Shown piece by piece: positions 50,346 to 59,469 of a stretch of DNA of 64,000 nt. The notes under the pieces were generated by a model, which was not told where the DNA came from, searched no databases, and saw only the letters and a program-made list of their open reading frames with translations. Location: assembly GCA_963782965.1 (NCBI GenBank), contig CAWALV010000006.1:1054001-1118000 (forward strand), given 5' to 3'. This DNA comes from CAWALV01 sp963782965 (GTDB lineage Bacteria > Actinomycetota > Actinomycetes > Acidothermales > Acidothermaceae). The position numbers were made by a program, and so were the translations under genes. Numbering within the stretch: position 1 is the first letter of the stretch; each line of letters opens with the position of its first letter.

Positions 50346-50622
50346 GCTGCGCCGATGCCCAACACCGGTGCGCCGATGCCCAACATCGGCCTGATGCGCG
50401 CGCGTGCCGACGAGCACGCGAGACGGCTCGGGTTCACGATGTCCATTGATGACCTGGCGGGTAAGTTCCTCGCCGTGCTAGCGGCCGGTGTGCCACCCGG
50501 TGCTCGACGCCAAGCAGAACCAGGTGCGCGAAACGTTGCTGCACCACCCGCAACTGGTGAGTTGTGAGATGACGTGGTCGACCGGCCTCATCGTCTCCAC
50601 GAAGCGTGTGTCCGCCGCCTGA
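50346..50622. other. Intergenic region with a 21-bp tandem duplication and small open frames
   Basis: GCGCCGATGCCCAACACCGG at 50349 is repeated almost exactly 21 bp later (50370-50390). The repeat keeps the frame (MPNTGAP, MPNIGLM). An open frame (50355-50567) and a second in another frame (about 50480-50622, ending KRVSAA) overlap it. Neither is recognised. The region may be decayed sequence; no confident gene is claimed. Confidence 0.35.
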
Positions 50623-51762
50623 TCAGCGGGTCGCCAGTAGCGCCAACCACGTAACGACGAGCATCGGCGGCACGCCGAGGAGTCCGACCCGGGCGAAGTG
50701 GCCGGCGTCGATCCGTACCCCGCGGGCGGCGCACCGTTCGCGCCACAGCAACGTCGCGAGTGAGCCCCACAGCAGCACCAGCGGGCCGACGTTCGTGCCG
50801 AGCAGCAAGGCGAGCAGCTGGTCGTGGCGCCCGTCAGCCACCCGCTCCAGCGCCAGGTAGCTCGGCAGGTTGTTGAAGGCGTTGCTCGCCACCGCGCCGA
50901 CCCCGGCGGTGCGCAACATTCCCGACGCCGAGCCACTGTGCCCGGCGAGCCTGCCCAGTGCGGTGTCGAGGCCGTGTGCGCCGAGCGTGGCGATGACGAG
51001 GAACAACCCTTCGACAAGCAGCACGAGGCGCCACGGCACCAACGCGAAATGAAGCGTGACGGGTCGCCGAATCGCGAACGCGACGATGAGTACCCCGGCA
51101 GCGACCAGCGCGACCGCCCAGACCGGGAACCCGGCGACGAAGAACGGCACCACGCCGAGGCAGACGGCGACAGCGATCCGAAACAGCGCCGGCTCGGCGA
51201 CGTCCACGTCGTCTGGCTTGTTGTAGCGACCGCGCAGCTCGCGGCGGTACACGAGACCGAGCACGAGTGCCGTCATCGCGAGCGCCGCGAGTGCCGGGAG
51301 CCACATGCGGGCGGCGAAGTCCAACGTCGACAGGTGCAGCCGGTCGACGGCGAGCAGATTGGTGAGGTTCGAGACCGGCAGCAGCAGGCTCGCGGTGTTC
51401 GCAAGCCACACCGCCGCCATCGCGAACGGCACCGGCGGCAGTGCCAACCTGGCGGCGAGCGAGAGCACGACCGGCGTGAGCAGCACTGCGGTCGTGTCGA
51501 GGCTCAACACCACGGTGGTGATCGCCCCGAGCAGGAGCACCAGGGCGAAGAGGAGCGGCGTCCGGCCTCGAGCGGCCTTGGCGGCCCGGACGGCGGCGAC
51601 GTCGAACACATGCGCCGCGTCAGCCAGCTCGGCGACGACCGTGATGGCTGCGAGGAACGTGAGAACAGGCGCGACCCGCTCGGTCGTGGCGAGCGCGTCG
51701 TGCCACGGCAACGCGCCCGTCGCGACGCAGAACCCACCCGCGACGAGCGCGATCAGCCACAT
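50623..51762 (-). CDS. SLC13/ArsB-type membrane transporter
   Basis: 379 residues with about ten transmembrane helices. Motifs resemble the ArsB/NhaD anion transporter family: LSLDTTAVLLTPVVLSLA in one half-repeat and AVASNAFNNLPSYLALERV with GTNVGPLVLLWGSLATLLW in the other. It may export arsenite or import an organic anion. No ars regulator or ArsC is adjacent, so the substrate is unassigned. ATG 51762. Confidence 0.87.
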   Translation of the reverse strand: MWLIALVAGGFCVATGALPWHDALATTERVAPVLTFLAAITVVAELADAAHVFDVAAVRAAKAARGRTPLLFALVLLLGAITTVVLSLDTTAVLLTPVVLSLAARLALPPVPFAMAAVWLANTASLLLPVSNLTNLLAVDRLHLSTLDFAARMWLPALAALAMTALVLGLVYRRELRGRYNKPDDVDVAEPALFRIAVAVCLGVVPFFVAGFPVWAVALVAAGVLIVAFAIRRPVTLHFALVPWRLVLLVEGLFLVIATLGAHGLDTALGRLAGHSGSASGMLRTAGVGAVASNAFNNLPSYLALERVADGRHDQLLALLLGTNVGPLVLLWGSLATLLWRERCAARGVRIDAGHFARVGLLGVPPMLVVTWLALLATR

Positions 51763-51833
51763 GCGAGCGATCTCCCTTCGCTGTGGCTGCGTCGCGGTGG
51801 TGTCACTGCGCCGTCAGGTCGGCGTGAAAGCCT

Positions 51834-53891
51834 GTGCGGGTGAATCGTCGAACCGCCGTGATCGGCTGTCTTGCAACTACCCTGCTCGTCGCGGGCTGCA
51901 CCGCATCGCATCCGACCACGCGTGCCTCCGCCCCGACGGGACCGGGGCCGTCGGGATCGGGCAGCGGTGGCGCGACCCCGTCGGCGCCCGGCTCGTCCTC
52001 ACCTTCCGGAGCTACCGGCTCGCCGTCGGCTTCCCAACCGGCGCCGCAGCTCGCGCTGGGCGCGACGACCGTCGCGGCGCGGCTGCCGGCCGCGCTCTCG
52101 CGGCTGGTCGCCGTGCCGGCCGGGCAACGCATCCTGTTGCTGGGCGGGCTCGACACGGCCGACCACACGACGTCCGCGGTGAACGCCTTCGACCCCGGGA
52201 GCGGCAGCCTCGGCTCCGCGGGCAAGCTGGCGCTCCCGGCGCACGACGCGGCGGGCGCGGTGCTCGGGGGCCGCGCGATGGTCGTGGGTGGCGGCGCGGC
52301 CGCATCGGTCGATGCCGCGCAGGCCATGCCGCTCGACGCGACCGCAGCAACGGTCGCCACTGTCACCGGACACTTGCCGAAGCCGAGGTCAGACGACAGC
52401 GTCGCCACGGCGAACGGCACGATGTATGTCGTCGGCGGTTACGACGGCAGCGCCGAACTGCCCGACGTCCTCGCGACGACGGACGGCGCGACGTTCCAGG
52501 CAGTGGCGCAGCTCGCTGAGACGGTCCGCTACACGGCCGCGATGGTCGACGGGACGACGCTGTGGGTGTTCGGGGGTGAGCATCACGGCACCTCCATCGA
52601 TGCCGTCCAGCGCGTTGATCTGGCGACGCACAAGGTCACGATCGCCGCTCACCTGCCCAAGCCGCTCGCCCACGAGGCGATCGTGCAACTCGGCGGCAAG
52701 TGGCTGCTCATCGGCGGCGTCAGCCGAGGTACGGTGCAAAACGCCATCTACCAGATCGACCCGTCGAACGGATCGGTCGCCCAGATCGGATCGCTGCCGG
52801 TGGCGACCTCCGACATGGGTGTGGCCGCCGTCGGTGACGCGGCGTACGTGTTCGGTGGAGAGGCGTTGACCGCCGAGCAGACGATCGTCAAGACCCAGGC
52901 GATCGAACGCATCGCGTTCGAGCCGGTGAAGCCGTCGGCGAGCGGGCAAGCCGCCGGCCAGGCGCCGTTCTCCGGCAAGCTGCTGATCGCCGACCGCGGT
53001 AACAACCGGCTGGTGCTGGTCGATGCGAGCGGCAAGATTTCATGGACCTTCCCCAACGCCCATGCGCCGGCGCCGCCGTCCGGCTTCTACTTTCCCGACG
53101 ACGCCTTCTTCGTCGACCACGGCAGCGCGATCATCTCGAACCAGGAAGGCAACGACACGATCGTCGAGATCTCCTATCCGGCCGGGAAGCCGCTGTGGTC
53201 CTACGGGCACCCGGGTACGCCGGGGACGGCGTCCGGATATCTGAACGATCCCGACGACGCCTACAAGCTCGCCGACGGGCGGGTGATCGTCGCCGACGCG
53301 AACAACTGCCGCGTCGTCGTGATCGGCGTGCAAGGCAACACCGGCACGCAGCTCGGACAGATCGGCCGGACCGGCAGCTGCTCGCACAGCCCCCCTGCCT
53401 CGCTCGGCTATCCGAACGGTGACACCCCCTTGCGCGACGGCAACGTCTTAGTGTCGGAGGTGCACGGTTCGTGGGTCAGCGAGTACACGCTCACCGGCCA
53501 TCTGGTGTGGACCGTGCACGTTCCCGTCCGCTACCCCTCCGACCCGCAGCAGATCGGGCCGGACAAGTACATCGTCGCCGACTACTCCAAGCCGGGCGGC
53601 GTGATCGAATTCGATCGTGAGGGTCACGTGCTGTGGGACTACCACGTCCCGAGCGGGCATGGCATGCTCGACCACCCGAGCCTCGCCGAAGTGTTGCCTA
53701 GCGGGCTGATCTGCGTGAACGACGACTACCGGCACCGCGTCGTGATGATCGATCCGACCTCTAACACGATCGCGTGGCAGTACGGGTTGGACGACGTGTC
53801 AGGCACCAGCCCGGGATTGCTGAACACCCCCGACGGGTTCGACCTGCTCGCACCCGACGGCACCGCGCCGACGCATCCCTGGACCGGCTGA
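51834..53891 (+). CDS. Lipoprotein with Kelch-type and NHL/PQQ-like beta-propeller halves
   Basis: 685 residues. The lipobox LLVAGC follows a short signal peptide, and then there is a Ser/Pro/Gly-rich linker of about 50 residues. Residues about 85-360 are Kelch-like repeats (GGLDTADHTTSAVNAFDPGS, VVGGYDGSAELPDV, LIGGVSRGTVQNAIYQID). The second half (about 370-685) has repeats like LIADRGNNRLVLVDASGKI and VADANNCRVVVIG, as in NHL or PQQ-type propellers. It is likely to be a surface protein with two propellers. No enzyme activity is claimed. Confidence 0.75.
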   Translation: MRVNRRTAVIGCLATTLLVAGCTASHPTTRASAPTGPGPSGSGSGGATPSAPGSSSPSGATGSPSASQPAPQLALGATTVAARLPAALSRLVAVPAGQRILLLGGLDTADHTTSAVNAFDPGSGSLGSAGKLALPAHDAAGAVLGGRAMVVGGGAAASVDAAQAMPLDATAATVATVTGHLPKPRSDDSVATANGTMYVVGGYDGSAELPDVLATTDGATFQAVAQLAETVRYTAAMVDGTTLWVFGGEHHGTSIDAVQRVDLATHKVTIAAHLPKPLAHEAIVQLGGKWLLIGGVSRGTVQNAIYQIDPSNGSVAQIGSLPVATSDMGVAAVGDAAYVFGGEALTAEQTIVKTQAIERIAFEPVKPSASGQAAGQAPFSGKLLIADRGNNRLVLVDASGKISWTFPNAHAPAPPSGFYFPDDAFFVDHGSAIISNQEGNDTIVEISYPAGKPLWSYGHPGTPGTASGYLNDPDDAYKLADGRVIVADANNCRVVVIGVQGNTGTQLGQIGRTGSCSHSPPASLGYPNGDTPLRDGNVLVSEVHGSWVSEYTLTGHLVWTVHVPVRYPSDPQQIGPDKYIVADYSKPGGVIEFDREGHVLWDYHVPSGHGMLDHPSLAEVLPSGLICVNDDYRHRVVMIDPTSNTIAWQYGLDDVSGTSPGLLNTPDGFDLLAPDGTAPTHPWTG

Positions 53892-53912
53892 GATTCCTCG
53901 CTGGCCGCCTGC

Positions 53913-54323
53913 GTGATTCGCAACGCGCCACGCACGTATCAATGGCGTTCCGGGCCTGATCCACGACCGGAGAGCGTGCTGACCGGTGCCTACTACCAGT
54001 GCAATCCGGTGCACGCGTCGATGCGCGTCGTCGACCCGTCGAGTTGGTTGTTCGACGGCGTCCACGTCGCCGCGGGGACGGCGCTCAGCGGTCTCGCCGG
54101 CCAGGAATTCGACAGGGTCGACCCGGGTGGCGCGGGTGGCTTCGACTCCGGTACTAGCGCGTGGATCTGCGGACTCACCCCCACGTGCACGCGAGGCCAT
54201 ACGGCGTCGGCGCGTGCAATCATCACGCAGGTGACGACGAACCTGCTCGAAGCGTTCGCCGCCGGGCCCGCAGGGCAGGCGCATCCGGCGCACGATGACC
54301 TGAAGCGGTTGGGTATCGGCTAG
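53913..54323 (+). pseudogene. Remnant of an N,N-dimethylformamidase beta-subunit-like protein
   Basis: The open frame holds GAYYQCNPVHASMRVVDPSS, WLFDGVHVAAGTALSGLAGQ, FDSGTSAWICGL and a final helix TTNLLEAFAAGPAGQAHPA. These match the C-terminal domain of N,N-dimethylformamidase-like proteins. The large N-terminal part is absent, and a segment between EFDRVDPGG and FDSGT seems lost too. It starts at GTG 53913, just after the Kelch lipoprotein, with no Shine-Dalgarno. It is probably a decayed gene fragment. Confidence 0.55.
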
Positions 54324-54332
54324 ATTCCGGGG

Positions 54333-55736
54333 ATGCCGCATCGCCGGGTCAAGCTGGTCGCCGACGGGGCTGATCTGCGCGCGAGGTTCGGTGCCGTGCG
54401 CACCGAACTCGGCGTCCCCACGGCGTTCTCGCCTGAGGTGCTGGCGGCCGCGCAGGACGCGGCTGAGCGGCCGCGGCTGCCGTCGTCCGATCTGACCGAC
54501 CTGGGCTTCGTCACCATCGACCCGCCAGGCTCGATGGACCTCGACCAGGCGATGCAGCTGGAGCGACGGGGGCGGGGTTATCGCGTGCGGTACGCGATCG
54601 CCGACGTGGCTGCGTTCGTGTCGCCCGGTGATGCGGTCGACCGCGAAGCACACCTGCGTGGCGAGACGCTCTACAGCCCGGACACGCGAACGCCACTGCA
54701 CCCGCCGGTGCTCGGCGAAGCGGCTGCCAGCCTGCTGCCCGACCAGGTTCGGCCCGCGCTGGTGTGGACGATCGATCTCGACGACGACGGGTCGCCCGTG
54801 GCTGTCGACGTTGCGCGGGCAATGGTGCGTTCACGAGCGCGACTCGATTACGACGGCGCACAACGCATGGACGACGACATGCTTGCGGTGCTAGCAGAAG
54901 TCGGCCGGCTGAGACAGCAGCAGGAAGTCGAGCGGGGTGCGGTGAGCTTGCGGCTGCCCGAGCAAGAGGTGGACGCCGACGCCGGCGGGTTCCGGTTGCG
55001 GTACCGCGCGCCGCTGCCGATCGAGGACTGGAACGCGCAGATCTCGTTACTTACCGGCATGGCGGCCGCCAAGCTCATGATCGACGCGCGGGTCGGCATC
55101 CTGCGGACACTTCCTGCCCCGGACGACGGCGCAGTGGCGATGCTGCGACGGAGCGCCGCGGCACTCGGCGTCCAGTGGCCCAAATCTCTTACCTACCAGG
55201 CATTTGTGCGGGGACTCGACCCGGGTAGCGATGCGGGCGCGGCGCTGCTCGAACTGGCGACGCGGCTGCTGCGCGGGGCCGGCTACACGGCGTTCGACGG
55301 TTCGGTGCCCGAGCATGCCGAGCACAGCGCGGTCGCCGCGCCGTACGCGCATGCGACGGCGCCGTTGCGGCGGCTCGTCGACCGCTACGTCGGTGAGGTG
55401 TGCGTGGCGGTGAGTGGTGGTCATGACGTGCCGGCCTGGGTTCGCACGGCGCTACCCGACCTGCCGGAGGTAATGGCAGGTGCGGACCACCGTGCGCACG
55501 CGTTGGAACACGCCTGCGTCGACCTCGTCGAGGCCGTCCTGCTTGCGCCGCACGTGGGGGAGACGTTCGAAGCTCACGTCGTCGAACACGACCACCACGG
55601 CGGGGTTGTGCAACTGCGATCGCCCGCCGTACGGGCCCGCTGCGACGGGGAGGGCCTGGCGCTGGGTGCGCGTCTCGACGTGCGGCTGGTCGTCGCCGAC
55701 CCCGGCACCCGAACGGTGCGGTTCTCCCGCGCGTAG
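54333..55736 (+). CDS. RNB-domain ribonuclease (RNase II/R family)
   Basis: 467 residues. The RNB catalytic motif is seen as FVTIDPPGSMDLDQAM; with later YAIADVAAFVSPGDAVD, AEHSAVAAPYAHATAPLRRL. It degrades RNA from the 3' end. The N-terminal cold-shock domains of RNase R are missing, and the C-terminal S1-like part is short, so it is the compact actinobacterial form. It lies just before the RNase P RNA gene. Confidence 0.9.
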   Translation: MPHRRVKLVADGADLRARFGAVRTELGVPTAFSPEVLAAAQDAAERPRLPSSDLTDLGFVTIDPPGSMDLDQAMQLERRGRGYRVRYAIADVAAFVSPGDAVDREAHLRGETLYSPDTRTPLHPPVLGEAAASLLPDQVRPALVWTIDLDDDGSPVAVDVARAMVRSRARLDYDGAQRMDDDMLAVLAEVGRLRQQQEVERGAVSLRLPEQEVDADAGGFRLRYRAPLPIEDWNAQISLLTGMAAAKLMIDARVGILRTLPAPDDGAVAMLRRSAAALGVQWPKSLTYQAFVRGLDPGSDAGAALLELATRLLRGAGYTAFDGSVPEHAEHSAVAAPYAHATAPLRRLVDRYVGEVCVAVSGGHDVPAWVRTALPDLPEVMAGADHRAHALEHACVDLVEAVLLAPHVGETFEAHVVEHDHHGGVVQLRSPAVRARCDGEGLALGARLDVRLVVADPGTRTVRFSRA

Positions 55737-55754
55737 CCCCTAGCATGGGAGGAC

Positions 55755-56178
55755 GGCGGACGAGCCGGCCGGGCGGCCGCGTCGGGCATCGGGAAACCGG
55801 TGCTCGCCGAGGAAGGTCCGGGCTCCACAGGGCAGGGTGGTGGGTAACGCCCACCCGGGGTGACCCGCGGGACAGTGCCACAGAAAGCAGACCGCCGTCG
55901 CGGGCCGGTTCGCCGGTGCGTGGCGGTAAGGGTGAAACGGTGGTGTAAGAGACCACCAGCGCTCGGGGTGACTCGAGCGGCTCGGTAAACCCCACCTGGA
56001 GCAAGGTCAAAAGGCTGCTCGTTCGCGAGCAGCTGCGCAGGCGTTCGAGGGCGGCCCGCCCGAGCCTGCGGGTAGGCCGCTGGAGGCTGCCGGCAACGGC
56101 AGTCGTAGATAGATGGTCGCCCGCTGGAGCCGCAAGGCCTCAGCGACAGAACCCGGCCTATAGGCCGACTCGTCCGCC
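55755..56178 (+). ncRNA. rnpB: RNase P RNA, bacterial class A
   Basis: P1 is a perfect 10-bp pair between GGCGGACGAG (55755-55764) and CTCGTCCGCC (56169-56178). Universal core blocks are present: GAGGAAGGTCCGGGCTCC near 55809, ACAGGGCAGGG, the conserved AGACCACCAGCG region and GGTAAACCCCACC. The P15 loop/CCA-binding region is GGAGCAAGGTCAA-like. It processes the 5' ends of tRNA precursors together with RnpA. Ends are estimated from P1. Confidence 0.95.
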
Positions 56179-56203
56179 CCACCCGCTCTGACCTTTGCCG
56201 AGG

Positions 56204-56248
56204 TGTCAAGCGTCCTTGACAACGGCAGGATGTCAAACTACCTTGACA
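56204..56248 (+). promoter_or_regulatory. Promoter with two TGTCAA-N6-TTGACA operators
   Basis: Two identical-architecture palindromes (56204-56221 and 56231-56248) lie 27 bp apart. The second half of the first gives a -35 TTGACA (56216-56221). Seventeen bases later TACCTT (56239-56244) fits a -10, inside the second palindrome. The predicted start is about 56251, the GTG of the HTH gene. Binding of a repressor at either site would block the promoter, indicating autoregulation. Confidence 0.65.
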
Positions 56249-56250
56249 TC

Positions 56251-56460
56251 GTGCGGAATCGGGTGCGGGAGCTTCGTAGCGAACGCGACCTGTCTCAAGC
56301 GGAGGTCGCGGTGGCGCTTGGCGTCTCTCGCCAGACCGTGATCTCCATCGAGAGCGGCCGCTACTTGCCGTCTCTACCGCTGGCGTTTCGGATCGCACGA
56401 TTCTTCGGGTCGCCGATCGAGACGATCTTCGAGCTCGACGAGGAACTGGAGCTGACATGA
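56251..56460 (+). CDS. Small XRE-family HTH regulator
   Basis: 69 residues, essentially one helix-turn-helix (DLSQAEVAVALGVSRQTVIS) and a short helical tail ending FELDEELELT. GTG 56251 gives the normal family start (VRNRVRELRSER), coincides with the predicted transcription start, and so implies a leaderless message. The upstream ATG 56230 lies inside an operator and is less likely. Its stop overlaps the ATG of a membrane-protein gene (ATGA), a common pairing. Confidence 0.85.
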   Translation: MRNRVRELRSERDLSQAEVAVALGVSRQTVISIESGRYLPSLPLAFRIARFFGSPIETIFELDEELELT

Positions 56461-56891
56461 GGACACCACTTTTGCGCAGGCTTCGGGCGCCGTTGCTTTT
56501 CGCCGTGCTGAGTCTCGTGGTGGTCGTGATCGGCGGCGCCACCTACGGGTGGCGCAGCGTGCCGGACGTGATTCCTGTCCTGGTGCTCATCACGGTCGTG
56601 CTGTTCCTGGTGGGTAGCCGCGACAGCGACGCGGGTGCGGTCGTGCGCCGCCAAGTCGACGAGCGCCAAGCCCACCAACGCCTGCGGGTCCAGGCGCTGG
56701 TCGGGCAGGTGCTCAGTGTCGCGGTGGCCATCGGCTACCTGGTCGCCGTCGCCAGCAAGGCGGCGCTGTGGCCCTTCGGCAGCCTGCTCGGCGTCGTCGC
56801 GGTGACGTTCGCCGCCGGCTGGTGGATCCACGGCGAACACGGACCACACCGCGGCGACAACACCGAGGCACACCGGCCGACCGGCGACTGA
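56457..56891 (+). CDS. Membrane protein partner of the HTH regulator (DUF2178-like)
   Basis: 144 residues with about four hydrophobic segments (near 10-30, 38-55, 80-105 and 107-125) and a VVRRQVDERQAHQRLR stretch between the second and third that resembles DUF2178-type proteins. It overlaps the HTH gene by four bases. The pair is co-transcribed, so the membrane protein may control or be controlled by the regulator. Function unknown. Confidence 0.75.
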   Translation: MRTPLLRRLRAPLLFAVLSLVVVVIGGATYGWRSVPDVIPVLVLITVVLFLVGSRDSDAGAVVRRQVDERQAHQRLRVQALVGQVLSVAVAIGYLVAVASKAALWPFGSLLGVVAVTFAAGWWIHGEHGPHRGDNTEAHRPTGD

Positions 56892-56928
56892 GGCGCGCTT
56901 CGAGACGTTGCCCGAGCGTGGGCGAAAC

Positions 56929-57819
56929 TCAGCCGTTCACTGCGAGCAAGCGGAGCAGGGTTCGCGTGCCCCAGCGACTCATGACCGGGTTGGTCGTCCG
57001 GTAGTACCACACGAGGCCCATCGCTTGCTGCAGTGCCCACGCCATACCGCGTTGCCACTGGACGTCGCTGCACCGCAGCGAATTGCGGACGACGTCGTGG
57101 TGGTCGATGTCGAGCAGGTGCCACACCGCGACGAGGTCGAGCGCGGGATCAGCGGCGGCGAAGCCGCCCGTGTCGAGCACACCGACGAGGCGGCCCGCAC
57201 TCACCAGCACGTTCGGCGGCGTCAGATCGCCATGCGACATCACGTCGTCATCGACCTCCGGCAACGTGCGCAGCTCTTTCCACAGTGCCCGCAGCCGAGG
57301 CACGTCGGCCAATCCCTCGCTGCGGTCGAAGCACAGGTTCATCCACGCGTCGTGATCGGGCAGCCGGCCGCCGCGGCCCCCGCCGGCGAAGCGGCGTCCG
57401 CGGGTGTCGGCGTTGTGAAGCCGACCGATGAGCTCGACGAGATCGTCAGCGAATTCGGCCGAGCCTGCTGGGTCGTCAACCGTTGCGTCACGCCCGGGAA
57501 GCCAGGTCTGGACGCTCCACGGCAGTGGGTAACCGTGGCCCGGTGCGCCCAACGCGACGGGTTCCGGCGCCGGAAACGGCGATACCGAGGCGAACTCCCG
57601 TGCTGCGTCGGCCTCGCGTATCAACGACTGCCGGACGTCGTCCGGATCTGCTGCGCGCAGCGGGAATCTTGCCGCCAACGACTCGCCGAGGCGAAAGATC
57701 GCGTTGACGGTCGCCGCTGTCGGCACGGCACGAACCGCGAACCCGGCCCACTGCGGGAACTGGTCGCGAACCAGCCGTTCGACGATGCTGACGTCGATCG
57801 CGAGTTGATCCTCATGCAT
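56929..57819 (-). CDS. Aminoglycoside phosphotransferase-family kinase
   Basis: 296 residues from ATG 57819. The fold is indicated by AVPTAATVNAIFRLGE, WSVQTWLPGRDATV, the catalytic VMSHGDLTPPNVLV and LDTGGFAAADPALDLVAVW. It would phosphorylate a small molecule with ATP. Resistance to an aminoglycoside is possible, but most members of this kind in actinobacteria have unknown substrates. It is divergent from the SDR gene by about 65 bp. Confidence 0.88.
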   Translation of the reverse strand: MHEDQLAIDVSIVERLVRDQFPQWAGFAVRAVPTAATVNAIFRLGESLAARFPLRAADPDDVRQSLIREADAAREFASVSPFPAPEPVALGAPGHGYPLPWSVQTWLPGRDATVDDPAGSAEFADDLVELIGRLHNADTRGRRFAGGGRGGRLPDHDAWMNLCFDRSEGLADVPRLRALWKELRTLPEVDDDVMSHGDLTPPNVLVSAGRLVGVLDTGGFAAADPALDLVAVWHLLDIDHHDVVRNSLRCSDVQWQRGMAWALQQAMGLVWYYRTTNPVMSRWGTRTLLRLLAVNG

Positions 57820-57886
57820 TGCCACCGGGTGATCTTCGCAGCGCTGGGGTGCGCCTGCGGGCGGAGGTGGGGCATATCGTGAGGCT

Positions 57887-59374
57887 GTGCCCGAATCTGC
57901 GCTGTGCTTGGTGACGGGTGCGACTGGATACATCGGCGGCCGGTTGGTGCCGCGGCTGCTCGACGCCGGATTCCGCGTGCGATGCCTGGCGCGCACGCCG
58001 GACAAGCTTCGTGACGTGCCCTGGCTGTCAAGGGTCGAGGTGGTCGGCGGCGACGTCACGTCGGCCGACGACGTCACGCGCGCGCTCGAGGGCGTCGACA
58101 TCGTCTACTACCTCGTGCATTCGCTCGCCGGGGTCGGCTTCGAGGAGACGGATCGCGCGGCCGCGACATGCATCGCCCGGCAGGCGCCGATCGCAGGAGT
58201 GCGACGGCTCGTCTACCTCGGCGGCATCGAGCCCGCGCACGGTGCCCTCTCGCCGCATCTGCGCTCGCGCGCCGAGGTGGGCCGGATCCTGCAGACCAGC
58301 GGGGTGCCGACGATCGTGCTGCAGTCGGCGGTCGTGCTCGGCAGCGGCAGCGCCTCCTTCGAAATGCTGCGCTATCTCACCGAGCGGTTACCGGTCATGG
58401 TGACGCCGCGGTGGGTACGCAACCGCGTGCAACCCATCGCCGTCCGCGACGTCCTGCGCCATCTTGTGGCTTGCGCGCAGGCACCCGACGGTGCCCGCGG
58501 CACGTTCGACATCGGTGGTCGCGACGTCGTGACCTACCAGGAACTGATGCAGTGCTACGCGAAACTGGCGGGCCTGCGGCCGCGCGTGATCGTGCCGGTG
58601 CCGGTACTGAGCCCGCGGCTGTCCAGTTACTGGGTGAACATCGTGACGCCGGTACCGGGCCGGCTGGCGAGGCCGCTGGTCGAATCGCTGCGCCACGAGA
58701 TGATCTGCTCGTCGCCGCCGCCGTCCTGGTCGCCCGATCCGCCCGGGGGCGCGCTCGGTGTCGAGGAGGCGATTCGTCTCGCGGTCGAGAAGGTGCGCGA
58801 CGGCGCGGTCGAGACGCGGTGGTCCTCCGCTGCGTGGTCGGGAGTCCCGAGTGATCCACTGCCCACCGACCCGGCGTGGGCAGGCGGTTCGGTCTACGTC
58901 GATGAACGCGAAGTCGAGGTGGACGCCTCTGTGACGGCATTGTGGGGCGTCGTCGAGGCGATCGGAGGCGAGAACGGCTGGTACTCCTACCCGCTGTTGT
59001 GGGCGGCGCGCGGCCACCTCGACCGCCTCGTCGGTGGAGTCGGGCTCGCCCGCGGCCGCCGCGACCCCGACCGGCTCGCCGTCGGCGACTCGCTCGACTG
59101 GTGGCGCGTCGAGGAGCGGCTCCCGGCGCAGCTGCTCAGGTTGCGTGCCGAGATGCGGGTGCCCGGCCTCGCCTGGCTCGAGATGTCCGTGGACGACGTC
59201 GGCTCTGGCCGCTCGCGTTACCGGCAGCGTGCGATCTTCCAGCCGCGAGGTCTGGCCGGGCACGCGTACTGGCGCGGTGTCGCGCCTTTCCACGGCCTGG
59301 TGTTCGGCGGCATGGTGCGCAACATCAAGGCGGCGGCCGAACGTGCCGGCGCCACGACGCGGTCAGCCGCGTGA
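57887..59374 (+). CDS. NAD(P)-binding SDR-like protein with a C-terminal DUF2867 domain
   Basis: 495 residues from GTG 57887. The N-terminal half is an atypical extended SDR/NmrA-like fold with LVTGATGYIGGRLV and the VYYLVHSLAG segment. The C-terminal half (about residues 335-485) is DUF2867 (GGENGWYSYPLLWAARGHLD, DSLDWWRVEERLP). This fusion occurs in many actinobacteria. The reaction is not known. Confidence 0.88.
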   Translation: MPESALCLVTGATGYIGGRLVPRLLDAGFRVRCLARTPDKLRDVPWLSRVEVVGGDVTSADDVTRALEGVDIVYYLVHSLAGVGFEETDRAAATCIARQAPIAGVRRLVYLGGIEPAHGALSPHLRSRAEVGRILQTSGVPTIVLQSAVVLGSGSASFEMLRYLTERLPVMVTPRWVRNRVQPIAVRDVLRHLVACAQAPDGARGTFDIGGRDVVTYQELMQCYAKLAGLRPRVIVPVPVLSPRLSSYWVNIVTPVPGRLARPLVESLRHEMICSSPPPSWSPDPPGGALGVEEAIRLAVEKVRDGAVETRWSSAAWSGVPSDPLPTDPAWAGGSVYVDEREVEVDASVTALWGVVEAIGGENGWYSYPLLWAARGHLDRLVGGVGLARGRRDPDRLAVGDSLDWWRVEERLPAQLLRLRAEMRVPGLAWLEMSVDDVGSGRSRYRQRAIFQPRGLAGHAYWRGVAPFHGLVFGGMVRNIKAAAERAGATTRSAA

Positions 59375-59469
59375 AACCGCTGCGGCCCGTCTCCTCTGCA
59401 GGTAGGAATTTAGGCACCTATAACGAAAATTCCTTCACGCTGGCCGCGCTTCGCGTCGCGGGTCGTCGG

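Noticed and set aside
50355..50567. A 70-codon ORF beginning with the MPNTGAP repeats
   Set aside because: It has no recognised homology, arises at a tandem duplication and changes frame relative to a second short reading downstream; it is described as part of the intergenic region only.
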